A stretch of 35,059 nucleotides of DNA from Mycolicibacterium sp. (GTDB lineage Bacteria; Actinomycetota; Actinomycetes; Mycobacteriales; Mycobacteriaceae): contig NZ_JAFMJZ010000015.1 in assembly GCF_017853185.1 (NCBI RefSeq), positions 1 to 35,059 of the forward strand, read 5' to 3'. Position 1 is the first letter of the stretch. Each line of letters opens with the position of its first letter. Position numbers and translations under genes: made by a program. The notes under the pieces were generated by a model. It searched no databases and was not told the DNA's origin. It saw nothing but the letters and a program-made list of their open reading frames with translations. Below are positions 1 to 8,067 of this stretch, one piece after another.

Positions 1-675
1 GACACCGGCACCACCGACACCGCCGGCACCGCCGCGGGCGTACAGCGACAGGCCGCCGCCGTTGCCGCCGTTACCGCCGTTGCCGGCCGTGCCCGCATCG
101 GTGCCACTGACCCCGCCGGCCCCACCGGCGCCGCCCCGGCCGTACAGCGAGAACACCCCGGTGTTGCCGCCGTTACCGCCGCTGCCGCCGTTACCGGTTG
201 CGGTGCTGGTCGCGCCGCCGGCGCCGCCGTTGCCGCCCGAACCCAGCCACACCCCGCCACGGCCGCCGTTGCCGCCCGCTCCGCCGGCCACACCGGCGCC
301 GCCGGCGCCGCCGTCACCACCACGGCTGTAGAGCAGCAGGCCGAAGCTGTCCCCGCCATTACCGCCGGCACCGCCCACACCGCCGGCCGAACCGCTGACA
401 CCGCCGCTGCCGCCGGCCCCGCCGACGCCGTAGATCGCCAGCAGGCCGGTGTGCCCGCCGTTGCCGCCCGCCCCACCGTTGCCGGTCGAGGAGGTCGCCG
501 CACCGCCGGAGCCGCCGTTGCCGCCGGTGCCGATCAGCAGACCCCCGCGGCCGCCGTTGCCGCCGGCGCCGCCGTTGATCCCGGCCCCACCGGCACCACC
601 GTCGCCGAACCAGCCCGCCGCACCGCCGTTGCCGCCGTTCCAGCCGGCGCCGCCGTTGCCGAAGATGCCGCCCTT
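1..675 (-). repeat. PGRS repeat tract with a 288-bp higher-order period
   Basis: The coding tract is built of GGN/GGA-type triplets. Above that level a 96-codon unit recurs: the segment encoding NGGRGG followed by a GSGG/GTGG turn starts near 560 and again near 272 (reading leftwards), exactly 288 bp apart. The intervening order of hydrophobic punctuation ([34 protein letters not shown]) is conserved between copies. The tract continues past the left edge. Confidence 0.75.
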
Positions 676-1731
676 GCCGCCATTGCAGGCCACACCCTGA
701 TCGCAGGTATCAGCGGTCCAGGAGTAGCCGTTGCCGAACAAGATGCCCGCGTTCGGGTTCTCGGCGGTGCCGTTGCCGAAGAAGATCCGCAGAATCGCAC
801 CCGGCTGCCAGGCCGCCACCGCGGCCGCGTTCGCGGCAACGGTGGTGCTGTACAAGACGGTGTCAGACACCGTGAAATCGATCGGGTCAACGGGAGCTGC
901 ATCCAGCAGCACCGCATCGGTGCCCGGATCGGCGGTCTCGCCGGTGGTCTCGGCCGCGGCGGCCTTCGCCGTCTTCGACGACGAACCCAACTCCCGACGC
1001 GACACCGCCAACGCCGTCCACATCAACGGCGCCACCGCCGGACCATCCCCGGTACCACCAGTTGCCAACCAGGACAACAGATTTGACCCCAGAGCACTCA
1101 CTCCGGTCGACGCCGTCGCGCGCGTCGCCGCGGCCGGGGAGGCCGCCGGGGCAGAAGCCGCCTGGGCCACGGGGGCTGCGGACGCCGGGGCGTCATCGCC
1201 GACCGGTGCGACCGACTCCGCCGGGGCAGCAGCCACCACCGGCCGCGCGACGGTCGCATCCAGCGGGGCGTCATTGCCGACAGCAGGGGTGGGCACACTC
1301 ACCGGGGCGTCGTTGTTGACCTGCGGGGTCCGCGACGCCGCCGGAGCCGACGCACCACTGCGCGGCGACGCCCTGTTGCTGGTGGTGTCGTTCGACGACG
1401 ACACTGCACCGCCACGGCCCGAACGCCGCGGCGAGGTCGTCTTCGTCGAACCCGCCGACGACGACGACGAGGCATCCGTGCTCGAACCCGCCGAACCCGC
1501 CGTATCCGCAAAAGCCACCGGCATCGACGCGACGGCGGAGCCCACACCGAGGGCGATGGCCAGCGCGCCGACCCGGCCCACATAGCGGGCGTAGCCCTGC
1601 GTCGGATCCTGCGGAACCGTTCGGCTGAACTCGATTGACCGGAGCCAACTCCGCCCGTTGGGCCGGCGGTGCCGGCTTCCTGCTGCGTTGCGAGTGCTCG
1701 CGACGAAATGGGCAGAGTCGGATGAGCGCAT
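1..1731 (-). CDS. exported PGRS-like Gly/Asn-rich repeat protein (3' end beyond window)
   Basis: The minus strand is open from an ATG at 1731 to the left edge (577 codons, no stop). An AAAGGA ribosome-binding site lies six bases before the ATG. Residues 1-45 are basic and polar. A hydrophobic signal/anchor segment reading [17 protein letters not shown] then ends near AFADTAGS. A low-complexity Ser/Ala/Pro/Thr linker follows to about residue 245, then a short ordered stretch with [29 protein letters not shown] sequence (split here only for description), then GGxGGNGG repeats with hydrophobic punctuation ([16 protein letters not shown]). The composition is that of PE_PGRS repeat tracts, but no PE domain is present, so it is better called PGRS-like with a Sec-type leader. 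Its likely location is the cell envelope or outside; its function is unknown. The C-terminus cannot be judged because the gene is cut. Confidence 0.85.
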   Translation of the reverse strand, partial: MRSSDSAHFVASTRNAAGSRHRRPNGRSWLRSIEFSRTVPQDPTQGYARYVGRVGALAIALGVGSAVASMPVAFADTAGSAGSSTDASSSSSAGSTKTTSPRRSGRGGAVSSSNDTTSNRASPRSGASAPAASRTPQVNNDAPVSVPTPAVGNDAPLDATVARPVVAAAPAESVAPVGDDAPASAAPVAQAASAPAASPAAATRATASTGVSALGSNLLSWLATGGTGDGPAVAPLMWTALAVSRRELGSSSKTAKAAAAETTGETADPGTDAVLLDAAPVDPIDFTVSDTVLYSTTVAANAAAVAAWQPGAILRIFFGNGTAENPNAGILFGNGYSWTADTCDQGVACNGGKGGIFGNGGAGWNGGNGGAAGWFGDGGAGGAGINGGAGGNGGRGGLLIGTGGNGGSGGAATSSTGNGGAGGNGGHTGLLAIYGVGGAGGSGGVSGSAGGVGGAGGNGGDSFGLLLYSRGGDGGAGGAGVAGGAGGNGGRGGVWLGSGGNGGAGGATSTATGNGGSGGNGGNTGVFSLYGRGGAGGAGGVSGTDAGTAGNGGNGGNGGGLSLYARGGAGGVGGAGV

Positions 1732-1911
1732 GAATGGTCCTTTGCCTGCGAGGTACCGCGGGCACCCCTATGCCGCGCGTCTCGAGCAGGCTAGCAAAGC
1801 CCCGGCCAGGGTCAATGGGCAAACTATGGGGATTGTTGCGCCACACGGAGCGGTCAGGGGTTGTGTAAGGCGGTGATGCGCCCGTGACGGTGCCGTCTTC
1901 GGCGCTGACTG

Positions 1912-1929
1912 ACCGTCGAATTCGACGGT
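1912..1929. promoter_or_regulatory. perfect 18-bp palindrome, candidate operator
   Basis: ACCGTCGAATTCGACGGT equals its own reverse complement over all 18 bases. The 11-mer GACGGTGCCGT occurs at 1886-1896 and again at 1924-1934, overlapping the right arm, so one half-site appears to be repeated 38 bp away. It lies about 180 bp upstream of the PGRS-like start, within promoter distance. The binding protein is unknown. Confidence 0.5.
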
Positions 1930-2090
1930 GCCGTGCGAATTTGGCAAACGGCGGGGGCGCCCTGCCCAGGGGACCCGGGGCACCTCGTCGTACCGGCATG
2001 GCGGGGGGATTTGCTGATCGGCCCCGCCGGCACCGTCGGCTGATTAGCCGAAAGCATTGACCACGGTGGGTGGCGGGTTTAGAAACAAAG

Positions 2091-2146
2091 TGAGCAGGGC
2101 AGTGGTTCCAATCCCCTTGCTGCTGCGTGGAGCCACTGTCCTGCCA
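2091..2146 (-). terminator. long hairpin, probable terminator of the SDR operon
   Basis: Left arm 2094-2109 pairs with right arm 2129-2144 over 16 positions (14 Watson-Crick plus two G-U), with a 19-nt loop. Two further pairs form beyond a one-base bulge. On the minus strand the hairpin starts about 40 nt after the SDR stop and is followed by a T-richer stretch (TCACTTTGTTTCT). This is consistent with an intrinsic terminator without a clean U-tract, as is common in mycobacteria. It could instead be a structured leader element. Confidence 0.5.
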
Positions 2147-2185
2147 CATTAAGCAAAGCTGAGAAACACCTGAGTTGTCAAATGT

Positions 2186-2953
2186 TCAGAAGACGGTGTA
2201 GCCGCCGTCCATCACGACCGTCTGGCCGGTGAAGTAGGACGATCCCGGACTGGCCAGCCACACCGCCAGCGCGCTGAAGTCCTCAGGAGTTCCCCACCGG
2301 CGCAAAGGGATCCGCGGCAGCACCTTCGCTTCGGCGGCGGGGGAGGCGAGTAGGTCCTCGGTCATCGCCGCCACCGTCCACCCCGGCACGATCGCGTTGG
2401 CCCGGATGCCGTCACGGGCCAGTTCCACCGCAAGGCCGCGCGCCATCGCCGCCAGGCCGGCCTTGGCCGCGGCGTAGTGCAGGGCGAACGGCAGCCCGTC
2501 GCTCATGGAGACGCTGCTGGTCAGTGCCAGTGAGCCGCCGCCACCCCGGGCCTTCATATGGCCGACGACGGCACGCACGGTGAAGAAGACGCCGTCGAGG
2601 TTGACCGCCATCACCCGGCGCCACTCCTCGGTGCTCATCTGATCCACCGGCGCGGGCCGGCCCGGCACCCCCGCGTTGGCGAAGCAGGAGTCGATCCGGC
2701 CGAACCGGGCCAGGGTCGCCGCGACACCGTCGGCGACGGCGACCTCGTCGCTGACGTCGACCCGGAAGGCCGCCGCCTGGCCGCCTTCGGCGCACAGCTC
2801 GGCGACCGCGGATTCGTTGTGCTCGACGTTGGTGCCCCACACCGCGACGGAGGCTCCGGCCCGGCACAGGCCGCGTGCCATGCCCAGGCCGATGCCACTG
2901 TTGGCGCCGGTCACCAGAGCGACGTGTCCGGTGAGGTCGTGCCATTCGGTCAT
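2186..2953 (-). CDS. SDR-family NAD(P)-dependent oxidoreductase
   Basis: A classical short-chain dehydrogenase/reductase of 255 residues, the usual length. The nucleotide-binding motif TGANSGIG is at 15-22, NAG at 93-95, the catalytic Ser at 147, and the YAAAK motif gives Tyr160 and Lys164. The C-terminal GGYTV segment is typical of the fabG-like group. Asp or Arg residues that would fix NAD versus NADP preference are not decisive, and the substrate is unknown. The ATG has a good AGGAG-type site in the 18-bp gap after the large membrane protein gene upstream, so the two are probably cotranscribed, with this the last gene of a seven-gene minus-strand run. Confidence 0.9.
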   Translation of the reverse strand: MTEWHDLTGHVALVTGANSGIGLGMARGLCRAGASVAVWGTNVEHNESAVAELCAEGGQAAAFRVDVSDEVAVADGVAATLARFGRIDSCFANAGVPGRPAPVDQMSTEEWRRVMAVNLDGVFFTVRAVVGHMKARGGGGSLALTSSVSMSDGLPFALHYAAAKAGLAAMARGLAVELARDGIRANAIVPGWTVAAMTEDLLASPAAEAKVLPRIPLRRWGTPEDFSALAVWLASPGSSYFTGQTVVMDGGYTVF

Positions 2954-2971
2954 CGCGGTCTCCTTTGACGT

Positions 2972-5344
2972 CTAGATCATGTCGCGGTCGGACAGCCAGC
3001 GCATGATCGGCCAGCCGATGAACACCGGAAGCCAGGTGGTCAGGATCCGGTACAGCAGCACCGACGGGACCGCGATCGCGGCCGGCACGCCGAATGCGGC
3101 CAGTCCGCCGATCAGCGCCGCCTCGACCGCGCCGACGCCGCCGGGGGTGGGGGCCGCCGACGCCAGCGTGCCGCCGACCATCGTCACCACCGTGACGGTG
3201 ACGAAGGTGGTTCCGCCGCCGAAAGCCTGGATGCTCGCCCACAGCGCGAGTGCCGCACCGAGAGTGGTTGCCGCACAACCCAACACGATGATCGCGAACC
3301 GCTTGGGGTCACGCACCAGATCGACGAGTTCGCCGCCGACTTCGTTGATCTTCGGGCGGATCGCGGTGTCCAGCCAGCGCCGCAACTTCGGCACGAACAG
3401 GAATGCGCCCAACGCCCCGAGGGCAAGCCCGCCGACCAGGTAGAGCACCGTCAGCTTCGGGGCGAAGTGGGAGAGGTCGGCCGATGCCCCGGCGGCGACG
3501 CTGAAGAAGATCAGCAGCGCGACGTGGGTGATCACCTGGACCGCCTGCTGCACAGCCACCGCCGCGGTGGCGCGCACCGTGCCCAGGCCGGCCTTCTGCA
3601 GGAACCGGGTGCTCAACGCCAGACCGCCCACCCCGGCCGGCGTGGTGGTCGCGGCGAAGGTGTTGGCGAACTGCAGGACGAACAGATGACGGAAGGACAC
3701 GATCTCGGCCGCGCAGGCCCAAAGCCCCGCTGCCGCACCGAGATAGGTGACCAAGGAGAACCCCAGACCCAACAGCGCCCACCACCAGTTGGCGGTGCGC
3801 AACTCGTGGAAGAAGGCCGGCACCGTGGAGATGAACGGGTACGCCACGTAGACCAGGGCCACCAGCAGCACCAGTTGGATGATCTGCTTGCGGGTGAACC
3901 GGGTGATGGTCTCGGTCTGAATCGCTTGCGCGCCGGTCTGGTGCTTCACCTGATCCCGGGCGGCGGCCATGGTGGCCTTGGGATCCTTCAGCGTCTTGCG
4001 CAACCGGGCGGGCAGCGCGGACTTGGTCAACCGCCGGGAGGCGGCCAGCACCGGATCGGTGCCCAGCGCGGCGATGGCGGCCGCCACGGCCGTTTCGGCA
4101 CCGAATTTCCCGGTGGTGGTGACCAGCAATTGGGCGATATCGGACTGCAGCTGTTCCTCGGAGGCGCCGTATTCGGCCCGGCCGAACCCGCCGAACAAGG
4201 CGGTGCCGGAGTCGATGGTGATCTCGGTGGCGCGCATGTCGCCGTGGGCGATCTGGTGGCGGTTGAGGGTGTCGAGGGACTCCCAGACCTGCCGGACCGC
4301 GTCGTCGTCGGTCACGTCGGTGAACGGTGTGCCGCGCGGTGGGGTGTGGGCGAACATCGTCCAGCCGCGTTCCATGCCGGCCAGGGTCAGCGTCGTGGTG
4401 TTGGCGATCCCGAGATCCCCGACCGCGATGGTGAGCAGTGCCCGATGCTCGACCGCACGGTGCATGGAGGTCTGCAGCGGCGCGGTTTCGTTGTCCCGCA
4501 ACACCAGCCAGCGCCAGAACTGGCGCAGCGCTCCGCCGCTGCGTTGGTTGGGGCCGTACAACTCGACGACCGCGACCCGCCCGGCCGCGTCCGCTGCGGA
4601 CAGTTCCAGCGGGCCCGTTCCGGCGGGACGTACGACGGTCAGGGAGTCGACGTCGAATCCTCGCCGGGCCAGTGCGCGGACCGTGTCATCCAGTGGGACT
4701 TCCAGCGCCGGGGTCCCGACCACCCACACCACCAGTGCGCCGACGAACCAGCCGACCGCCAGTCCGAGCAGCGACCGCGCGGGCACGACGGCGCTGACGA
4801 TGAGATGGATCGGGACGAACGCCAGCAGCAGACCCCACCACCACCGCCGCCACCGGGCCGGCAGCCAGGGGCCGGACACGGTGAGAATCGCGGCCAGCAT
4901 GGCGATCCAGCGCGGGTCGTCGAGGAACTGGGACAGCACCGTCGACAACCGCTGGGTGAGGTCGAAATGCCAACGCGGAGCGGCGATGCCCTCGCCGGTG
5001 ATCGACAGCGCCAGCACCGCGATGAAGCCGGCGGCGCCGTAGGCGCCGAGTAACTTCCACTGCCGGCCGGCGATCAGGCCGACCAGGATCACGAACGGGA
5101 GGGCCACGATCGCGATGCCGTAGGCCAGGTACACCAGGTTGGACTGGAACGGGGTCAGCACCCCGACGATCCGGGAGACCGACCGTTCCAGGCCGACCCA
5201 GTCGCTGCGGGTGATCAGCGAACTGGTGATCACGATCGCCAGGAACACCGCCGCCAGCGCGAGCCGGAAGATCTCGGTGGTGCGCCGGGTCAGCGGTTGC
5301 AGCAGGCTGCCGGAGACAGCAATCTCCCGACCGTCGACGCGCAC
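2972..5344 (-). CDS. flippase-like (LPG-synthase TM / UPF0104) membrane protein with degenerate kinase-like domain
   Basis: A 790-residue integral membrane protein. An N-terminal hydrophobic bundle covers roughly residues 26-210. A soluble middle part (about 215-480) has a kinase-like catalytic-loop remnant, HGDMRATE at 367-374, followed by GGFGRAEYG where a kinase would carry DFG. The C-terminal part (about 490-785) is a second multi-span bundle with the PAGVGG and PTPGGVGAVE signatures of the lysylphosphatidylglycerol synthase transmembrane / UPF0104 family. That family moves or presents lipid-linked substrates, for example the MprF flippase domain. No LPG-synthase acyltransferase domain is present, so it is not an MprF enzyme. 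The start is GTG at 5344 with a weak ribosome-binding site; an internal GTG ten codons downstream is possible. The role is inferred to be envelope lipid or glycan export. Confidence 0.8.
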   Translation of the reverse strand: MRVDGREIAVSGSLLQPLTRRTTEIFRLALAAVFLAIVITSSLITRSDWVGLERSVSRIVGVLTPFQSNLVYLAYGIAIVALPFVILVGLIAGRQWKLLGAYGAAGFIAVLALSITGEGIAAPRWHFDLTQRLSTVLSQFLDDPRWIAMLAAILTVSGPWLPARWRRWWWGLLLAFVPIHLIVSAVVPARSLLGLAVGWFVGALVVWVVGTPALEVPLDDTVRALARRGFDVDSLTVVRPAGTGPLELSAADAAGRVAVVELYGPNQRSGGALRQFWRWLVLRDNETAPLQTSMHRAVEHRALLTIAVGDLGIANTTTLTLAGMERGWTMFAHTPPRGTPFTDVTDDDAVRQVWESLDTLNRHQIAHGDMRATEITIDSGTALFGGFGRAEYGASEEQLQSDIAQLLVTTTGKFGAETAVAAAIAALGTDPVLAASRRLTKSALPARLRKTLKDPKATMAAARDQVKHQTGAQAIQTETITRFTRKQIIQLVLLVALVYVAYPFISTVPAFFHELRTANWWWALLGLGFSLVTYLGAAAGLWACAAEIVSFRHLFVLQFANTFAATTTPAGVGGLALSTRFLQKAGLGTVRATAAVAVQQAVQVITHVALLIFFSVAAGASADLSHFAPKLTVLYLVGGLALGALGAFLFVPKLRRWLDTAIRPKINEVGGELVDLVRDPKRFAIIVLGCAATTLGAALALWASIQAFGGGTTFVTVTVVTMVGGTLASAAPTPGGVGAVEAALIGGLAAFGVPAAIAVPSVLLYRILTTWLPVFIGWPIMRWLSDRDMI

Positions 5345-5382
5345 GCCTATGAACTTAGTGCCCGCACGAATGGAACCCGGCG

Positions 5383-5928
5383 TCAGACGAATCCGAGATA
5401 GCCGAGCACCGCCGCGGCGGCGACCACGATCAGCGGGTTGGTCTCGGTGCGGACGAAGATCACGGTGGCCACGGCGGTGATGAGGTAGGCCCGCCAGTCA
5501 TGGTCGGCGGCCCGGCTCATCACCAGGGACGTGGCCAGGATCAGGCCGACGGTCAGCGGGGCGAACCCCCTCTCCACGGCGACGCGCCACTTCGACTTCT
5601 CAGCGCGCTTCCAGGACAGCGTCACCAGGTACATCAGCAGCGCGGCGGGCAGGATCATCGCGACGGTGGCGATCACCCCGCCCAGGATTCCGCCGAGTAC
5701 CCCGGACACCTGGAGTCCGGCGGCGTAGCCGACCAGCGACACGATCAGGATGCTCGGCCCCGGGGCGGCCTGCGAGATCGAGAAGATGTCGGCGAACTGC
5801 CCGTCGGTGAGCCAGTGATAACCGTTGACCGCGCGCAGGTGCATTTCCGGCAGCACGGTGTTGCCGCCGCCGATCGACAGCAGCGACAGCGTGCCGAACA
5901 TGCTCAGCAGCGACAGGTAGGTCTTCAC
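5383..5928 (-). CDS. chrA: chromate-transporter family (CHR) half-subunit, C-terminal-type
   Basis: 181 residues from a GTG at 5928, whose GTGA overlaps the stop of the upstream CHR gene by 4 nt. It shows the CHR-family pattern: an N-terminal helix with FGTLSLLSIGGGNTVLPEM, a loop with QAAPGPSILIVS (the PGP motif), and several membrane spans, ending in a hydrophobic helix. Full-length ChrA proteins are about 400 residues with two homologous halves. Here the halves are separate genes, the short-chain arrangement in which both are needed to form the transporter. Export of chromate (with sulfate as a possible related substrate) is the family role; the real substrate here is not shown. Confidence 0.85.
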   Translation of the reverse strand: MKTYLSLLSMFGTLSLLSIGGGNTVLPEMHLRAVNGYHWLTDGQFADIFSISQAAPGPSILIVSLVGYAAGLQVSGVLGGILGGVIATVAMILPAALLMYLVTLSWKRAEKSKWRVAVERGFAPLTVGLILATSLVMSRAADHDWRAYLITAVATVIFVRTETNPLIVVAAAAVLGYLGFV

Positions 5929-6482
5929 GCCGGCTCCCGATCCCGGGGCCAGGCCCAGATCAGGCTCAGCGGCGCCAGGATGGCCAGGCTGACCAGCAAC
6001 GGCCAGCGCAGCAGACCGTTGAGGACGAACGCGGCGGCGAACAGTGCGATCGGGACCGGGCCGGTGAGGCATTTCTTCCCGGTCTTGATCACCATCGTCA
6101 ACGTCAGGGCGACAGCGGCCGCCGAGGCGCCGTGCAGGGCGCCCTTGACGGCCGGCACCTCTTTGAAGGTGAAGTAGATGAAGCCCATCGTGAGCATCAG
6201 CGCCACCGGAACCAGGCACAGGCCGACGACGGCGGCGACCGCGCCGAGTCCGGCCCGCAGGTGAGAGCCGACGAACACCGCCAGGTTGACCTGGTTGGCG
6301 CCGGGCATGATCCGGCACATCGTCATCGCGGACAGGAACTGCTCCTCGCCCATCCACTTCTTGCGGACGACGACGATCTCGCGCGACCACGCCGACAGGC
6401 CGCCGCCGAACGATGCCAGCGCGATGTGATTGAACGTGAAGGCGATCTCCGCCAGTGAGGCCCGGGGTGGGGACTCACTCAT
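5925..6482 (-). CDS. chrA: chromate-transporter family (CHR) half-subunit, N-terminal-type
   Basis: 185 residues starting at an ATG that overlaps the end of the phospholipase D-like gene by 8 nt. The CHR signatures are FNHIALASFGGGLSAW near residue 17 and MPGANQVNLAVFVG near residue 59. In the first, GGGLSAW stands where many ChrA proteins have GGPxxHI; in the second, PGANQ replaces PGPxQ. Five to six hydrophobic segments follow. With its 4-nt-overlapping partner it makes a paired half-size transporter. The altered motif residues mean chromate itself should not be assumed as the substrate. Confidence 0.85.
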   Translation of the reverse strand: MSESPPRASLAEIAFTFNHIALASFGGGLSAWSREIVVVRKKWMGEEQFLSAMTMCRIMPGANQVNLAVFVGSHLRAGLGAVAAVVGLCLVPVALMLTMGFIYFTFKEVPAVKGALHGASAAAVALTLTMVIKTGKKCLTGPVPIALFAAAFVLNGLLRWPLLVSLAILAPLSLIWAWPRDREPA

Positions 6483-7458
6483 GCAACAGATCCTCGTCGT
6501 GTGGGAAGTCGTCCTCGTGGTGATCGCCGAGTGGATCGGGCGCCTCGTAGTGGTGCGAGCTCTTCCAGTCGGACTTGAACACCCGGCGCAACCGGTCGAC
6601 GATCTCCGGTTCGTCGATGATCACGCCGAGTTCGCGGCGCAGGTCGAAGGCGCTGCGGTCGATGTTCATCGACCCGACCAGCGCCTCGCGACCGTCGACG
6701 ACGAGAAGTTTGGCGTGCACCCGCAGGTTCTTCTGCTTACGGACCTTGACGCCGAACCGGCGCAGGGTGCGCAGCGACGAGAAGGTGTCCAGGATGTCCC
6801 AGTCGCTGATCCCGTGCTTGCCGCCGCACAGCACCTTGACCTTCACGCCGCGATCGGCCGCGTCGACGAGCCGGTCGAGTATCACCGCATCGACGAACTT
6901 GGGATGCTGCACGAGCAGGGTCTCGGTGGCGCGGTCGATGAAACGGGCCATCTGAAAGCGCGAATTGGAGTTGCTCCACAGCAGCCCGGCGTCCTCGGCC
7001 GGGGTGAAATCGAGATGCTCCCAGTCGGCGTTGAAGACGTCGATGATCTGTGCGATGTGATCGGGGTCGTAGGTGATGATCCCGTAGTCGCGGGTGAGGG
7101 TGAAGTACTTGATCATCAGGTTGTAGGTGGCGACCATCGCGGCCTTGCCGTCCACCACGATCGACTTCTCGTGTGTCACATAGAACTTGGGGCTCGACCA
7201 CTGGACGTCGACCCCGGCCGCGTGAAGTTCTTCGTAGGTCTCGTCGTTGGCGCGGTCGCCGCCGGACCGCTTCGCGTTGAGCATCACCCGAACGTTCACA
7301 CCGGCCCTGAAGCGGTCGATGGTGGCCGCCACCAGACTGGGTTCGGTGAAGGTGAATTGCTTTATCAGCAAGGTGCTTTCGGCCGAGGAGATGAAGTCGC
7401 GCACCGGTTCCAGACCGTCGTCGGGCTCGACGATCAGGCGCGGCGGCGGTGTCGTCAC
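6475..7458 (-). CDS. phospholipase D-like protein with two HKD motifs
   Basis: 327 residues with both HxK(x)4D motifs of the phospholipase D superfamily: His96/Lys98/Asp103 in THEKSIVVDG and His248/Lys250/Asp255 in VHAKLLVVDG, each followed by an Asn-containing strand (TYNL, SMNID). Two catalytic halves in one chain is the arrangement of cardiolipin synthases and related transphosphatidylases. It lacks the N-terminal membrane spans of bacterial cardiolipin synthase and ends in an acidic His/Asp-rich tail (HHEDDFPHDEDLLHE). The protein is therefore probably a soluble or peripheral PLD-like enzyme acting on phospholipid or nucleic acid; the substrate is unresolved. It overlaps the upstream gene by 4 nt and the downstream chrA by 8 nt, indicating translational coupling. 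Confidence 0.85.
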   Translation of the reverse strand: MTTPPPRLIVEPDDGLEPVRDFISSAESTLLIKQFTFTEPSLVAATIDRFRAGVNVRVMLNAKRSGGDRANDETYEELHAAGVDVQWSSPKFYVTHEKSIVVDGKAAMVATYNLMIKYFTLTRDYGIITYDPDHIAQIIDVFNADWEHLDFTPAEDAGLLWSNSNSRFQMARFIDRATETLLVQHPKFVDAVILDRLVDAADRGVKVKVLCGGKHGISDWDILDTFSSLRTLRRFGVKVRKQKNLRVHAKLLVVDGREALVGSMNIDRSAFDLRRELGVIIDEPEIVDRLRRVFKSDWKSSHHYEAPDPLGDHHEDDFPHDEDLLHE

Positions 7459-8057
7459 GGGTTCGGGACGTTGGTGACGGGCGCTGCTGTGACAGGCGCT
7501 GCTGTGACGGGCGCTGTCGCGGCGGCCTCCTCGGCCGGCGGGTCCCAGGCCGATGCCGGCATCTGGCCCAGCAGCGAACCCTTGAGGTCACCGGCGGCGT
7601 ACATCTCGTGCAGCCGCCTCAGGAAGGCGATCCGGCCGGTGCCCGGAATGTCGGCATCCGGTCCGATCCCGGGGGCCGGGGTGCCCTGCCCGAGGACGGC
7701 CGGTGTCTCGTACTGCGGGAGCAGATAGTTGGACTGGAACGCGTCCAGCGGATAGATCCCGGCAACCTGACCGCCGCCCGGGGCCGCCGGTGCGGTGTTC
7801 TGCGCCAGCAGCAGATCGCCGCCGTGCGCGGAGATGTCGGGCAGCCCGAACAGCCCCGCCTTCTCCGACCCGCTCTGCGCGAGCACGTTGCCGAGGGCCG
7901 GAACGATGTCCGGCGGAATGATCCGCTGGGGCGGTGCGGCTGCTTCGGCCGGCAGCGGAGCCGGCGGCACGGTGTCGTCGGCCGCGGACATTCCGGCGGG
8001 GCCGACCGACAACAGGGCGGATCCCGCGATCAGCGCCGCCACCAGATTCCGTCGCAT
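7455..8057 (-). CDS. secreted Ala/Pro-rich protein of unknown function
   Basis: 200 residues from the ATG at 8057; a GTG two codons upstream is an alternative. The N-terminus MRRNLVAALIAGSALLSVGPAG is a typical Sec signal peptide with likely cleavage near MSAADD. The mature part is rich in Ala, Pro and Gly, with no cysteines and no enzyme motif. It ends in a short repeat of APVTAAPVT type encoded by a near-identical tandem DNA repeat. The stop overlaps the start of the PLD-like gene by 4 nt and the upstream gene ends 10 bp before this start, so it is an internal member of the operon. I do not recognise the family beyond a mycobacterial exported-protein style. Confidence 0.7.
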   Translation of the reverse strand: MRRNLVAALIAGSALLSVGPAGMSAADDTVPPAPLPAEAAAPPQRIIPPDIVPALGNVLAQSGSEKAGLFGLPDISAHGGDLLLAQNTAPAAPGGGQVAGIYPLDAFQSNYLLPQYETPAVLGQGTPAPGIGPDADIPGTGRIAFLRRLHEMYAAGDLKGSLLGQMPASAWDPPAEEAAATAPVTAAPVTAAPVTNVPNP

Positions 8058-8067
8058 GATCACGGGC

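Larger units (their letters stand above)
1732..2185. other. 454-bp gene-free region upstream of the PGRS-like gene
   Basis: No convincing gene lies here; the open frames are short and have neither coding bias nor ribosome-binding sites. The region holds the PGRS-like leader and ribosome-binding site (1732-1743), an 18-bp perfect palindrome (1912-1929) flanked by an 11-bp direct repeat, a 6-bp stem with a 4-nt loop at 2036-2051, and a long hairpin at 2091-2146. It must include the promoter of the PGRS-like gene and the transcript end of the SDR operon. Confidence 0.7.

Noticed and set aside
62..1585. Plus-strand Pro/Ala-rich reading frames opposite the PGRS-like gene
   Set aside because: They are mirror frames of Gly/Asn codons on the minus strand, with no ribosome-binding sites or family features.
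1271..2149. Long minus-strand frame crossing the gene-free region
   Set aside because: It is out of frame with the PGRS-like gene, Arg/Pro-rich, and covers the palindrome and hairpin; typical high-GC shadow.
3467..5053. 528-codon plus-strand frame inside the large membrane protein gene
   Set aside because: Composition is Gly/Arg/Gln-rich without domains; the minus frame encodes clear membrane spans and family motifs.
6430..7728. 432-codon plus-strand frame across the chrA and PLD-like genes
   Set aside because: It covers parts of three convincing overlapping minus-strand genes and shows no recognisable protein features.
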